This document shows, piece by piece, positions 26,764 to 35,324 of a stretch of DNA of 64,000 nucleotides. Location of the stretch: contig NZ_JAUCCU010000001.1 in the NCBI RefSeq assembly GCF_034675845.1, forward strand, positions 62,001 through 126,000, read 5' to 3'. The notes beneath the pieces are model-generated. The model ran no database searches. It saw only the letters and a program-made list of their open reading frames with translations, and had not been told where the DNA came from. The DNA is from Castellaniella sp. (GTDB lineage: Bacteria > Pseudomonadota > Gammaproteobacteria > Burkholderiales > Burkholderiaceae_B). Position 1 is the stretch's first letter, and each line of letters opens with the position of its first letter. Made by a program: the position numbers and the translations under genes.

Positions 26764-27614
26764 GCGCCCGCCTGATCGACGGCAAAGCCCTGTCGGCCCA
26801 GGTGCGCGCTCAGGTTGCCGAACGCGTGCGCCACCTGAAAGCCCAAGGCGTCACCCCTGGACTCGCTGTGGTCCTGGTGGGCGAAGACCCTGCGTCACAG
26901 GTCTATGTGCGCAACAAGGCCGCCGCCTGCGAGGCCGCCGGCATGCTGTCGCGCGTGATCCCCCTGGGTGCCGATACCCCCGAAGGCGAGCTGCTGGATG
27001 TGATCGAAATCCTGAACGCCGACCCCGCCATCCACGGCATCCTGGTGCAGTTGCCACTGCCCGGCCACATCGACACAGGCCTGGTCATTGAGACCATCAG
27101 CGCCAAAAAAGACGTCGATGGCTTTCACATCAACAATGCCGGCTTGCTGATGACCGGACGCCCGCTGTTTCGCCCCTGCACACCGTATGGCGTGATGCGC
27201 ATGCTCGAAGCGGAAAACGTGCCGCTGCGCGGCACCGAAGCGGTCATCATCGGGGCCAGCAATATCGTGGGCAAGCCCATGGCCATGCTGCTGCTGGCCG
27301 CCGGCGCCACCGTGACGCTGTGCAACTCCAAGACCCGCGACCTGGCAACCCAGGCCCGGCGTGCCGACGTGCTGGTGGTGGCCACCGGCAAACCGGGCAT
27401 CGTCAATGGCGACATGATCAAACCCGGCGCAGTGGTGATCGACGTCGGCATCAACCGCCTGCCCTCGGGCAAGCTCACGGGCGACGTGGATTTCGAATCC
27501 GCCGCGGCTGTGGCTGCCGCCATCACCCCGGTTCCCGGCGGCGTAGGCCCCATGACCATCGCCATGCTGCTGGTCAACACCACGGAAGCCGCCGAACGCA
27601 CGCTGCAATCTTGA
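26760..27614 (+). CDS. folD: Bifunctional methylenetetrahydrofolate dehydrogenase / cyclohydrolase
   Basis: Interconverts 5,10-methylene-THF and 10-formyl-THF with NADP, supplying one-carbon units. The 284 residues have normal length. Family motifs are LVGEDPASQVYVRNKAAACEAAG with the catalytic Lys, GILVQLPLPGHID, PCTPYGVMRML, the Rossmann stretch IIGASNIVGKPMAMLLL, and the C-terminal PVPGGVGPMTIAMLL. It is coupled to the upstream response regulator by a four-base overlap, an odd partner for a housekeeping folate gene; prlC follows within 31 bp. Confidence 0.97.
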   Translation: MSARLIDGKALSAQVRAQVAERVRHLKAQGVTPGLAVVLVGEDPASQVYVRNKAAACEAAGMLSRVIPLGADTPEGELLDVIEILNADPAIHGILVQLPLPGHIDTGLVIETISAKKDVDGFHINNAGLLMTGRPLFRPCTPYGVMRMLEAENVPLRGTEAVIIGASNIVGKPMAMLLLAAGATVTLCNSKTRDLATQARRADVLVVATGKPGIVNGDMIKPGAVVIDVGINRLPSGKLTGDVDFESAAAVAAAITPVPGGVGPMTIAMLLVNTTEAAERTLQS

Positions 27615-27645
27615 ATAACGGGGCATGCGCCCCCATCTGATGCCC

Positions 27646-29730
27646 ATGAAGCAAACACCCCACGCCGCAGACAACCCGCTCCTCGTTCCGGCCGAGGCAT
27701 ATGTCGACTATGCGGCGGTCAGGCCCGAGCATATTCAGCCTGCCATCACCGCCTTGATTGCCGACACCCGGACAGCCATCGAGACCGCCACCAACCACGC
27801 AGAGGCGCCCAACTGGGAGAACCTGATCGAGGCCATCGACGACCCGTCCGAGCGCCTGCACCGGGCGTGGTCGATTGCCGGGCATCTGAATGCCGTGGTC
27901 AATACACCCGAACTGCGCGCAGCCTATAACGACTGCCTGCCCCTCATGAGCGAATTTTCCACCTGGGTGGGTCTGCACCAGGGCTTGTTTCAGCGCTACC
28001 GCATCCTGGCCGGCAGTCCTCTGTATGCCACGCTGTCGCCGACCCGCCAACGCATCATCGACCTGGCCCTGCGCGATTTCCGCCTCAGCGGGGTCGAACT
28101 GCAGGGCGAGGCGCGCGAGACCTACGCCCGCAATGCAGATTTGCAGGCACAGGTCGCGCAAAAATTCTCCGAAAATGTCATGGACGCCACCGATGGCTGG
28201 TCCTTGCTGATCACCGACGAAACGCGCCTGCGCGGCCTGCCCGAGAGCGTCGTCGCCCAGGCCCGCCAACTGGCCCAGTCGACCAGCGAGGACGGCTGGA
28301 AGCTGAGCCTGCACATGCCCTGCTATCTGCCCGTCATGCAGCATGCCCAGGATCGCGAGCTGCGCCAGACAGTCTATCGCGCCTACGGCACCCGGGCCTC
28401 CGACCAGGGCGACGTGGCCTTCGACAACTCTGAATCCATCGAATCGCTGCTGGCCCTGCGCGCCGAGGAAGCCTCCTTGCTGGGTTACGCGGATTTCGCC
28501 GCCCTGCGCCTGGAAACCCGCATGGCCGATAGCGCCGATCAGGTGCTGAGCTTCTTGCGCGAATTGGCTGCCAAGGCCCGCCCCAGCGCCCAGCACGATC
28601 TGGACGAACTACGCCGGTTCGCCGCCCAGCACCTGGGGCTGAACTCGCTGGAACCCTGGGACGTCGCCTATGCCTCCGAGCGTCTGCGCGAGCAACGCTA
28701 CGCCTATTCCGACGAAGAACTGCGCCCCTACTTCACCGAATCCCAGGTTCTGAAGGGCCTGTTCGAGGTCATCCACACCTTGTTTGGCGTGCGCCTGCAG
28801 GCCTGCGATGCGCCCGCCTGGCACGCCGATGCCCGTATTTATCAGGTTCTGGATGCCCAGGGTCAACAGCTTGGCCGCCTGGGCATCGATCTCTATGCCC
28901 GCCCCGGCAAGCAAGGCGGTGCCTGGGTCGATAGCGAACGCAGCCGCCGACGCCATGGCGAATCCCTGCACTGCCCGCTGGCCTGGCTGACCTGCAATTT
29001 TTCCGCGCCCCATGATGGCGGCGAAGCACAACTGACCCACGACGAGGTCATCACGCTGTTCCACGAAAGCGGCCACGCCATGCATACGCTGCTGTCACGG
29101 GTGGATGAACCCGGCGCTGCGGCTTTTTCCGCCGTCGAATGGGATGCCATCGAGCTGCCCTCGCAGTTCATGGAAAACTTCTGCTGGGAATGGGGCGTGC
29201 TGAAATCCCTGACCCGCCATGCGGACACGGGCGAATCCCTGCCCCGTGCGCTTTACGATAAGCTGACCGCCGCCCGCAATTTTCAAAGCGGCTTGCAGAC
29301 GCTGCGCCAGGTCGAGTTTTCACTATTCGACATGCTGATCCATACACAGAATCATGGCCTGTCGATCAGCGCCGTACTGGACACACTGGATCTGGTGCGC
29401 CAGGAAGTCGCTCTGCTGACACCGCCCGCCTGGCATCGCTTCCCGCATGCATTTTCACACCTGTTCGCCGGTGGCTATGGGGCAGGCTACTACAGCTACA
29501 AATGGGCTGAAGTCCTGTCTGCCGACGCCTTTGCCGCCTTCGAGGAACAGGCCCAGGATCAGGATGACGGGACCCGCAACGTCTTTGATCCCGAGACCTG
29601 CCAGCGCTATCTGGATGAAGTCATTGCCGTGGGCGGCTCCCGGCCCGCAGCCGACTCCTTCCGCGCTTTTCGCGGCCGCGACCCCGCCCTGGATGCCCTG
29701 CTGCGCCACAGCGGCCTGACCGAGGCCTGA
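27646..29730 (+). CDS. prlC: Oligopeptidase A (M3 family zinc metallopeptidase)
   Basis: A cytosolic peptidase that degrades peptides, including cleaved signal peptides. About 694 residues, the family's normal size. The zinc site is HESGH in EVITLFHESGHAMHTLLSR, with the third ligand Glu downstream in the AVEWDAIELPSQFMENF segment. C-terminal FAGGYGAGYYSYKWAEVLSADAF matches the substrate-binding region. Start choice is uncertain: Met codons at 27625, 27640 and 27646 are in frame. I prefer 27646 because the upstream codons lie over a GGGGC-ATGC-GCCCC hairpin and are not family-like. It precedes sco by 4 bp. Confidence 0.93.
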   Translation: MKQTPHAADNPLLVPAEAYVDYAAVRPEHIQPAITALIADTRTAIETATNHAEAPNWENLIEAIDDPSERLHRAWSIAGHLNAVVNTPELRAAYNDCLPLMSEFSTWVGLHQGLFQRYRILAGSPLYATLSPTRQRIIDLALRDFRLSGVELQGEARETYARNADLQAQVAQKFSENVMDATDGWSLLITDETRLRGLPESVVAQARQLAQSTSEDGWKLSLHMPCYLPVMQHAQDRELRQTVYRAYGTRASDQGDVAFDNSESIESLLALRAEEASLLGYADFAALRLETRMADSADQVLSFLRELAAKARPSAQHDLDELRRFAAQHLGLNSLEPWDVAYASERLREQRYAYSDEELRPYFTESQVLKGLFEVIHTLFGVRLQACDAPAWHADARIYQVLDAQGQQLGRLGIDLYARPGKQGGAWVDSERSRRRHGESLHCPLAWLTCNFSAPHDGGEAQLTHDEVITLFHESGHAMHTLLSRVDEPGAAAFSAVEWDAIELPSQFMENFCWEWGVLKSLTRHADTGESLPRALYDKLTAARNFQSGLQTLRQVEFSLFDMLIHTQNHGLSISAVLDTLDLVRQEVALLTPPAWHRFPHAFSHLFAGGYGAGYYSYKWAEVLSADAFAAFEEQAQDQDDGTRNVFDPETCQRYLDEVIAVGGSRPAADSFRAFRGRDPALDALLRHSGLTEA

Positions 29731-29734
29731 GGCC

Positions 29735-30331
29735 ATGGGGATGACCGGCTACCTGCCTGGGCGGCTGCGCTGCCTGGCCGTCACCCTGGCGCTCTTGTTG
29801 CTGGGGGTCGGCGTTGCGCACGCTGCCGTGCATCCGGTGCGCGGCTTCCTGCCCGACCTGAAGTTCAGCCTGCAAGGCGCCAACGGCACCACGATTACCC
29901 AGCAGGCCTTTGAAGGCAAGGTCGTGCTGATGTTCTTCGGCTATGCCAGTTGTCCGGACATCTGCCCCACCACCATGGCCCAGCTGGCTCAGGTGACTGC
30001 AGCCCTGGGACCACAGGCCGATCAGGTGCGGATTGTGTTCATCAGCGTGGACCCGCACCGCGATACGCCTGATATTTTGCAGGCCTATGTCGATCTGTTC
30101 GATCCCCACGCCATCGGCCTGACAGGCAATGAACGCGAAATCGCGGATTTGGCCCGGCGCTATCGCGTGGCCTACCAGATCGAGCGGCCCGACCCCGACA
30201 GCGCAAGCTACGAGGTCGCCCACAGCCGGGGGATTTATGCCTTCAATCAGGTCGGCCAAGCCGTCTGGCTGGCCTCGGACAGCGAGGCCCAGGAGGACCT
30301 GCTGGCAGCGCTGCGCCCACTGCTGAAATAA
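29735..30331 (+). CDS. SCO1/SenC family copper-binding thioredoxin-like protein
   Basis: Periplasmic copper chaperone family, usually delivering copper to the CuA site of cytochrome c oxidase or acting as a thiol-disulfide reductase. The 198-residue precursor has a signal peptide ending at about AHA (residues 28-30). Copper ligands are present: Cys73 and Cys77 in YASCPDICPTT and His163 in YEVAHSRGIYAF. It follows prlC by 4 bp and converges on the copper-operon flavoprotein with a 9-bp gap. No oxidase subunit or synI/copper-loading partner is adjacent, so its client is unknown; the nearby copA/copZ make a copper role natural. Confidence 0.92.
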   Translation: MGMTGYLPGRLRCLAVTLALLLLGVGVAHAAVHPVRGFLPDLKFSLQGANGTTITQQAFEGKVVLMFFGYASCPDICPTTMAQLAQVTAALGPQADQVRIVFISVDPHRDTPDILQAYVDLFDPHAIGLTGNEREIADLARRYRVAYQIERPDPDSASYEVAHSRGIYAFNQVGQAVWLASDSEAQEDLLAALRPLLK

Positions 30332-30340
30332 AGTCTACGG

Positions 30341-31732
30341 TCAGGCGGCACCTTTCAGGGCATCCCGCAAGGCTGTCCGAACGCCTTCCTGGATGGTTGG
30401 ATGATAAAACGGCATCCCCAACATCTGCGGCACGGTCATATCCATCTGCAGGGCCCAGGCCAGCAGATGCGCCACATGCTCGGCATCCGGGCCGATCATC
30501 TCTGCCCCGATAAAGCGCTGGTCCGCCTGACGCATATACACGTGCAGCAGGCCCTGGTTGCGCAGCATGACCCGGGAGCGACCCTGGCGCGTCCAGTCCA
30601 CCGCCCCGACCCGCATGCTGGCGGGATCATAGGCGCCAAAGCCACCGCCCACCTGCATGATCTGAGGATTGCTGAAGACGATGGCCAGCGGCGCCCGGCG
30701 CGCACCCGCCTGCACATCGGGCCAGGCAGCGGCATTGCGCCCCGCCAGGCGGCCATCATCCGAGGCCTCGTGCTGGATGGCATGCCGCCCTGTGACGTCC
30801 CCGGCCAGGAACACTGGCTGGCCACGCACCTGCAAGGTGGCCGGATCGATCTCCGGCATGCCGCGATCATCCAGCGGCATGCTGGTGCGCTCCAGGTGCA
30901 AGGCCGCCAGCGCGGGCCTGCGTCCGGCCGTCAGCAATACCCGATCAAAGGATTCCTGGGTTTCGGGCCCATCCCCGACCGTCCAGCCGACCCAGGCCTG
31001 CTGACCTTCCCGACGCACCGTGGTGACGCGGGCATCCTGCACCAGATTCAATTCCGGCGCCAGCACATCGACTGCCGCCTGACGCACCGCCGGATCCGCC
31101 AGATGCGCAAAACTGCCCGAGCGATTCAAGACCCGCACCCGCACGCCCAGGCGCGCCAAGGCAAGGCCAAGCTCGACCCCGATCACGCCCGAGCCGACCA
31201 ATAGCACGCTGCGCGGCAAGTCCTGCCAATCGAAGACATCATCATTGACAATCACCAGCTCGCCCAAGGGGCGATACAGCTCGGGTACCACCGGCTGGGT
31301 GCCCGTGGCGATAATGATGCGCGACGCGTGGATCTCGTGTCCCTGGTCGCTTTGCAGCACGCCATCACGCAGAAACTCCACCCGAGCATCCAGACGGTGT
31401 TCCGGCGGCATGGCCTGGACGTCATCCACCACAAAGCTGACAAAACGGTCGCGCTCGCGTCGAACCCGATCCATCACCGCCACCCCGTCGACCTGGGGTT
31501 GACACGGCACCTGCACCCCGAAATCCGGTGCATGGCGCACCGCAGCGGCGGCTTCGGCAGCGGCAATCAGCAGCTTCGAAGGCATGCAGCCCACCCGGGC
31601 GCACATGGTGCCGTGCGGGCCGGATTCGATCAGCAAAGGCTTTAGCCCAGCCTTGATGACTTCACGGTAGGCGGGCAAGCCGGCAGAACCGGCACCGATA
31701 ATCGCCACATCACAGTCGATACGGGTATGCAT
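30341..31732 (-). CDS. Pyridine nucleotide-disulfide oxidoreductase (Lpd/MerA-like) in copper operon
   Basis: A FAD flavoprotein of 463 residues that reduces a disulfide or metal with NAD(P)H; substrate unknown. It has the FAD loop VAIIGAGSAGL, the redox-active pair Cys44/Cys49 in GTMCARVGCMPSK, the second Rossmann loop LVGSGVIGVELGLAL ending in LNRS (an Arg there suggests NADPH), and C-terminal YHPTIQEG with His444/Glu449 as acid-base pair. Unlike MerA it has no N-terminal heavy-metal domain and no C-terminal Cys pair; unlike lpdA it has no lipoyl domain. It starts 13 bp after copZ, so it is copper-induced by inference. I chose the Met at 31732; 16 upstream codons would overlap copZ. Confidence 0.88.
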   Translation of the reverse strand: MHTRIDCDVAIIGAGSAGLPAYREVIKAGLKPLLIESGPHGTMCARVGCMPSKLLIAAAEAAAAVRHAPDFGVQVPCQPQVDGVAVMDRVRRERDRFVSFVVDDVQAMPPEHRLDARVEFLRDGVLQSDQGHEIHASRIIIATGTQPVVPELYRPLGELVIVNDDVFDWQDLPRSVLLVGSGVIGVELGLALARLGVRVRVLNRSGSFAHLADPAVRQAAVDVLAPELNLVQDARVTTVRREGQQAWVGWTVGDGPETQESFDRVLLTAGRRPALAALHLERTSMPLDDRGMPEIDPATLQVRGQPVFLAGDVTGRHAIQHEASDDGRLAGRNAAAWPDVQAGARRAPLAIVFSNPQIMQVGGGFGAYDPASMRVGAVDWTRQGRSRVMLRNQGLLHVYMRQADQRFIGAEMIGPDAEHVAHLLAWALQMDMTVPQMLGMPFYHPTIQEGVRTALRDALKGAA

Positions 31733-31745
31733 AGTGCCTCTCTGG

Positions 31746-31946
31746 TCAGACCGGCTGTACGTCGTAGCCTTCTTCGGCAATGGCCGCTTTCAAGAGGGCG
31801 GCATCCACCGCTGCCTCGATGCTGACCCGGTGGGTACTCAGGTCAATGTTGACACTGGCCCCAGGGGCGGCAGCCTGCACGGCCTGGGTAATAGCCTGCA
31901 CGCAGTGATTGCAGGTCATGTCGGACACAAGAAATTCGGTTTTCAT
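31746..31946 (-). CDS. copZ: Heavy-metal-associated (CopZ-like) copper chaperone
   Basis: A 66-residue HMA-fold cytosolic chaperone that passes Cu(I) to the CopA pump. The ligand motif is SDMTCNHCVQAI at about residues 8-19, followed by the ferredoxin-like fold pattern. I chose the Met at 31946 because GGAGA sits seven bases before it; a Met at 31958 is also in frame but lacks a binding site. It is read divergently from copA, and the 125-bp spacer holds a CueR-type promoter for each direction. Confidence 0.92.
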   Translation of the reverse strand: MKTEFLVSDMTCNHCVQAITQAVQAAAPGASVNIDLSTHRVSIEAAVDAALLKAAIAEEGYDVQPV

Positions 31947-31973
31947 CAGAGTCTCCATAAAAGGCTTGCAGAT

Positions 31974-32004
31974 ATGTTAAACCTTGACACCATGTCAGGC
32001 ACAA
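31974..32004 (-). promoter_or_regulatory. CueR-type promoter for copZ and the flavoprotein
   Basis: On the minus strand -35 TTGTGC (31999-32004) and -10 TAACAT (31974-31979) are separated by 19 bp, the long spacer typical of MerR-family promoters. The spacer holds the box CCTGACATGGTGTCAAGGT, matching the ACCTTG-type/CAAGGT CueR pattern with one weaker arm. Geometry matches the E. coli copA promoter as I remember it. The leader is about 25 nt. Confidence 0.7.
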
Positions 32005-32006
32005 AC

Positions 32007-32041
32007 AGCCTTGACCTTACCATAAGGTCAAGGCTGATTCT
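32007..32041 (+). promoter_or_regulatory. CueR-type promoter for copA
   Basis: A perfect 13-bp dyad: AGCCTTGACCTTA (32007-32019), centre CCA, TAAGGTCAAGGCT (32023-32035). The -35 TTGACC is at 32011-32016; after a 19-bp spacer comes a weak -10 GATTCT (32036-32041). The activated-promoter layout (dyad within a long spacer) is that of CueR/MerR regulation, and cueR itself lies downstream of copA. Confidence 0.7.
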
Positions 32042-32071
32042 GTGATCTACTGCATCAACCGGAACGACCCC

Positions 32072-34336
32072 ATGACTGATACATCCCTCCCCGGCATCGA
32101 CCTGGATATCGACGGCATGACCTGCGCATCCTGCGTGCGCCGGGTCGAAATCGCATTGAAATCCGTCCCAGGCGTGGCCCAGGCCAGCGTCAACCTGGCC
32201 ACGCATCGCGCCCATGTCACGCTGGCCCAGCCAGATACCACCCTCCAGGCGCTGATCGAGGCCGTTGATAAGCGTGGTTATGCCGCCCGTTTGGTCGATA
32301 CCCAAAAAGCCACCACCGCCGACGACCCCGCCGACGAAGACGCTCTGGCTGGGCGGCAGTTTGCCTGGGCGCTGATATTCACCCTGCCCGTCTTTGTGCT
32401 GGAAATGGGCAGCCACCTGATCCCCGCCCTGCACCACTGGGTGCAGGCCAATATACCCGGCCAGGCACTGGCCTGGATACAGCTGATTCTGACAACGTTG
32501 GTGCTGGCAGGGCCGGGGCGCAACTTCTTCAGCCGGGGTTTCAAGGCGCTGGCCCATGCCGGCCCCGATATGAACACTCTGGTAGCCCTGGGGGCAGGCA
32601 GCGCCTGGCTGTATTCCACCCTGGTCACGCTGGTGCCGTCGATTTTTCCCGCTGAATCCCGTCATCTGTACTTTGAAGCCGCCGCCGTGGTCGCCACTCT
32701 GATCTTGCTGGGGCGCTGGCTGGAGTCCCGCGCCAAGGGCCGGGCAGGCTCGGCCATCCGCCAATTGATGGGCTTGCAGCCGCGCACAGCCTGGGTCCGG
32801 CGCGCAGGCGAATGGACGGAACAGCCCATCGACAGCCTGGTGCGCGGCGATGAAGTCCGGGTGCGGCCCGGCGAGAAAATTCCGGTCGACGGCGGCGTGA
32901 TCGAAGGCGAGTCCTGGGTGGACGAATCCATGATGACCGGCGAGCCCATGCCCATTGCACGCCGCGCCGGGGACCGCCTGATCGGCGGCACCTTGAATAC
33001 CCAAGGCAGCCTGGTCATGCGTGTGACCGAGGTCGGGGCGGATACGGTCCTGGCGCAGATTGTGCGCCTGGTCGAACAGGCCCAAACCAGCAAGCTCCCG
33101 GTTCAACAGAAAATCGACCAAGTCACCGCCTGGTTCGTCCCGGCGGTGATGCTGCTGGCGCTGCTGGCCTTTGCCGCCTGGTGGGCCTGGGGGCCAGAAC
33201 CAGCCCTGGCCCATGCCCTGATCGCCGGGGTGGCCGTGCTGATCATTGCCTGCCCTTGCGCCATGGGTCTGGCGACGCCTATCTCGATCCTGGTGTCCAC
33301 GGGACGCGCCGCGAACCTCGGTATCCTGTTTCGCCAAGGTGATGCCCTGCAGCGCTTGCGCGATGCGCAGGTCATTGCCTTTGATAAAACAGGCACGCTG
33401 ACCCTGGGACGCCCTGCCCTGACGGATCTGTTGATCCAGGATGGCCAGCCTTACGATGACACCCTGCGCGTCCTGGCGGCTGTGCAAAGCGGCTCGGAGC
33501 ACCCGATTGCCCACGCCATCCGCGCTGCCGCCCAGGCCGCCGCGCTGGAAGTCCCGGCAGCTACCCACTTCGAAGCCATTACCGGTGCCGGGGTGCAGGC
33601 TCAGGTCCATGCCGACGCCTATCTGATGGGTTCGCTGCGCTTGATGCAGGATCGTGGCGTCAGCCTGTCCGATGCCGTCCTGGCGCAGGCCGAAACGCTG
33701 GGCGAAGCGGGCAAGACCCCGTTTTATGTGGCGCGCAATGGCCAGTTGGCAGCCTTGGTCGGCGTCGCCGACACGTTGCGTCCATCCGCCCGCCCGCTGA
33801 TTGCACAATTACATGCCCTGGGTCTGAAGACCGCGCTCATCACCGGCGACCATCAGGCAGCGGCGCAAGCCGTCGCCCAAACCTTGGACATCGATATCGT
33901 CCACGCGCAGACCTTGCCGGAAAACAAGGCCACACTGCTGAAAGAATTGCAGCAATCCGTGGGGCCGGTCGCCTTTGTGGGGGATGGAATCAACGATGCT
34001 CCGGCCCTGGCCAGCGCCGATGTAGGTATCGCCATGGGCCACGGCACGGATGTCGCCATCGAATCCGCCGACGTGGTGCTGATGAACGAAGACCTGGAGT
34101 CCGTGGCCCGTGCCATTACCTTGTCACACAAGACCTTGCGCAACATCAATCAGAATCTGTTCTGGGCCTTTGCCTATAACGCCGCCCTGATTCCTGTAGC
34201 GGCCGGCGCCCTGTATCCCTGGACCGGCTTGCAGCTCTCGCCCATGCTGGGTGCGGGGGCCATGGCCTTATCCAGCGTGTTTGTCGTCACCAACGCCTTG
34301 CGCCTGAAGACCCAATCCCTGACGCCCAAGACCTAA
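32072..34336 (+). CDS. copA: Copper-exporting P1B-type ATPase
   Basis: Exports Cu(I) across the inner membrane. The 754 residues have one N-terminal HMA domain (GMTCASC, Cys18/Cys21). About eight membrane helices are present, with the transport motif CPC at 394-396 (IIACPCAMGLATP). The A-domain loop is MTGEP, the phosphorylated Asp is D438 in DKTGTLT, then SEHPIAHAI and GDGINDAPALASADVGIAMG. The late helices contain AYNAALIP and MALSSVFVV, the Cu(I) (P1B-1) signature residues. The start ATG at 32072 follows GGAA. A GTG at 32042 in frame would begin inside the promoter and is unlikely. cueR follows by 9 bp. Confidence 0.96.
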   Translation: MTDTSLPGIDLDIDGMTCASCVRRVEIALKSVPGVAQASVNLATHRAHVTLAQPDTTLQALIEAVDKRGYAARLVDTQKATTADDPADEDALAGRQFAWALIFTLPVFVLEMGSHLIPALHHWVQANIPGQALAWIQLILTTLVLAGPGRNFFSRGFKALAHAGPDMNTLVALGAGSAWLYSTLVTLVPSIFPAESRHLYFEAAAVVATLILLGRWLESRAKGRAGSAIRQLMGLQPRTAWVRRAGEWTEQPIDSLVRGDEVRVRPGEKIPVDGGVIEGESWVDESMMTGEPMPIARRAGDRLIGGTLNTQGSLVMRVTEVGADTVLAQIVRLVEQAQTSKLPVQQKIDQVTAWFVPAVMLLALLAFAAWWAWGPEPALAHALIAGVAVLIIACPCAMGLATPISILVSTGRAANLGILFRQGDALQRLRDAQVIAFDKTGTLTLGRPALTDLLIQDGQPYDDTLRVLAAVQSGSEHPIAHAIRAAAQAAALEVPAATHFEAITGAGVQAQVHADAYLMGSLRLMQDRGVSLSDAVLAQAETLGEAGKTPFYVARNGQLAALVGVADTLRPSARPLIAQLHALGLKTALITGDHQAAAQAVAQTLDIDIVHAQTLPENKATLLKELQQSVGPVAFVGDGINDAPALASADVGIAMGHGTDVAIESADVVLMNEDLESVARAITLSHKTLRNINQNLFWAFAYNAALIPVAAGALYPWTGLQLSPMLGAGAMALSSVFVVTNALRLKTQSLTPKT

Positions 34337-34345
34337 GGAGCACGC

Positions 34346-34765
34346 ATGCATACCATCGGCGACGCCGCCCGGCTGACCGGCTTGAGCCCGAAAATGATCC
34401 GCTACTACGAGGCCCAGGGCTTGTTCAGCCCCCAGGGCCGCAGCAGCGCGGGCTATCGGCTTTATAACGAAGCCGACCTGCATGCCTTGCGTTTTATCCG
34501 CAGCGCCAGAGAATTAGGGTTTTCTTTGGCGCAAATCGGCGAACTGACCGACTTATGGCACAACCACCAGCGCACCAGTGCCGAAGTCAAAAAACTGGCA
34601 CTGGCGCATATTGACACTTTGGAAGCCAAGGCCGCCCTGCTGCAGGGCATGGCCAATACGCTACGCACCTTGGCGCAGCACTGTCACGGCGACCAACGGC
34701 CCGAATGCCCCATCCTGGAGGGCATCGAGGCTCAGGCGTGCCACTCGCGCACGAACTCCCGGTAA
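34346..34765 (+). CDS. cueR: MerR-family copper regulator CueR
   Basis: A Cu(I)-responsive activator of 139 residues. It has the MerR winged helix-turn-helix (IGDAARLTGLSPKMIRYYEAQGLFSP), RYYEAQGL being the family hallmark. A dimerisation helix follows. The metal loop has Cys113 and Cys121 (CHGDQRPEC, CX7C), the +1 metal-ion CueR spacing. It is read with copA and would activate both the copA and copZ promoters. Its 3' end overlaps the convergent nitroreductase by 34 bp. Confidence 0.94.
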   Translation: MHTIGDAARLTGLSPKMIRYYEAQGLFSPQGRSSAGYRLYNEADLHALRFIRSARELGFSLAQIGELTDLWHNHQRTSAEVKKLALAHIDTLEAKAALLQGMANTLRTLAQHCHGDQRPECPILEGIEAQACHSRTNSR

Positions 34766-35298
34766 TCCGGTCGTACCACGGGCACGAGTGGATCGATCGG
34801 CGTGCCGATGGCCAGATAGCCCATGAAATGTTCGTCCAGGGGGTCAAAGCCCAAGGCTGCCCCCATGCCATCCAGATAGGTTCCTAAGCCCGTGCTCCAA
34901 AAACCCTGAAAACCCTGCGCATGCGCGGCATTCAGCATGTTCATGACGGCAGCGCTAACGGACAGATGGCTTTCTTCGGGACGGATGCGGCCAGCCGGAT
35001 CAGGCCGGCAAGCCAGCAGAATCACCAACGGCACCTGAGACAACCACTTGCGTGCCCCCGCGACTTTATGCTCGGGCAAGGGCTTGTTTTCATCAAGCCC
35101 CACCTGGACAGCGATGTCTACCAACGCAGGCACATCCGAACCACTGACCAAGGCAAAGCGCCAGGGATGCACGGCGCCATGATCCGGCGCCCGCATGGCG
35201 GCCTGCAGGATCAGGTCCAGCTGGGCGGCATCAGGCCCCGGCGTCTGGACGAATTTGACGGATTGACGAGTCAGCAGCACATTCAAAAAATCAGGCAC
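34732..35298 (-). CDS. Nitroreductase family protein (YdjA-like)
   Basis: An FMN-dependent oxidoreductase fold of 188 residues; natural substrate unknown. The N-terminal RQSVKFVQ and AMRAPDHGAVHPWRFALV place it in the small YdjA-like subgroup. The C-terminus has GYLAIGTP, also typical. The best start is GTG at 35298, preceded by GGGAG at good spacing; a TTG at 35328 in frame would give 10 more residues. It is downstream of and nearly overlaps pdxJ, and converges with cueR, overlapping it by 34 bp. Membership in the RND/pdxJ transcript is likely but may be incidental. Confidence 0.85.
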   Translation of the reverse strand: MPDFLNVLLTRQSVKFVQTPGPDAAQLDLILQAAMRAPDHGAVHPWRFALVSGSDVPALVDIAVQVGLDENKPLPEHKVAGARKWLSQVPLVILLACRPDPAGRIRPEESHLSVSAAVMNMLNAAHAQGFQGFWSTGLGTYLDGMGAALGFDPLDEHFMGYLAIGTPIDPLVPVVRPDYREFVREWHA

Positions 35299-35324
35299 AC
35301 CAGGCTCCCATGGGTGGACAAGAA

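Noticed and set aside
30341..31732. Mercuric reductase identity for the copper-operon flavoprotein
   Set aside because: No N-terminal HMA domain, no C-terminal Cys pair, and no mer genes nearby.
31946..33808. 620-codon open frame on the minus strand opposite copA
   Set aside because: Antisense of copA and its promoter; copA motifs are complete on the plus strand.
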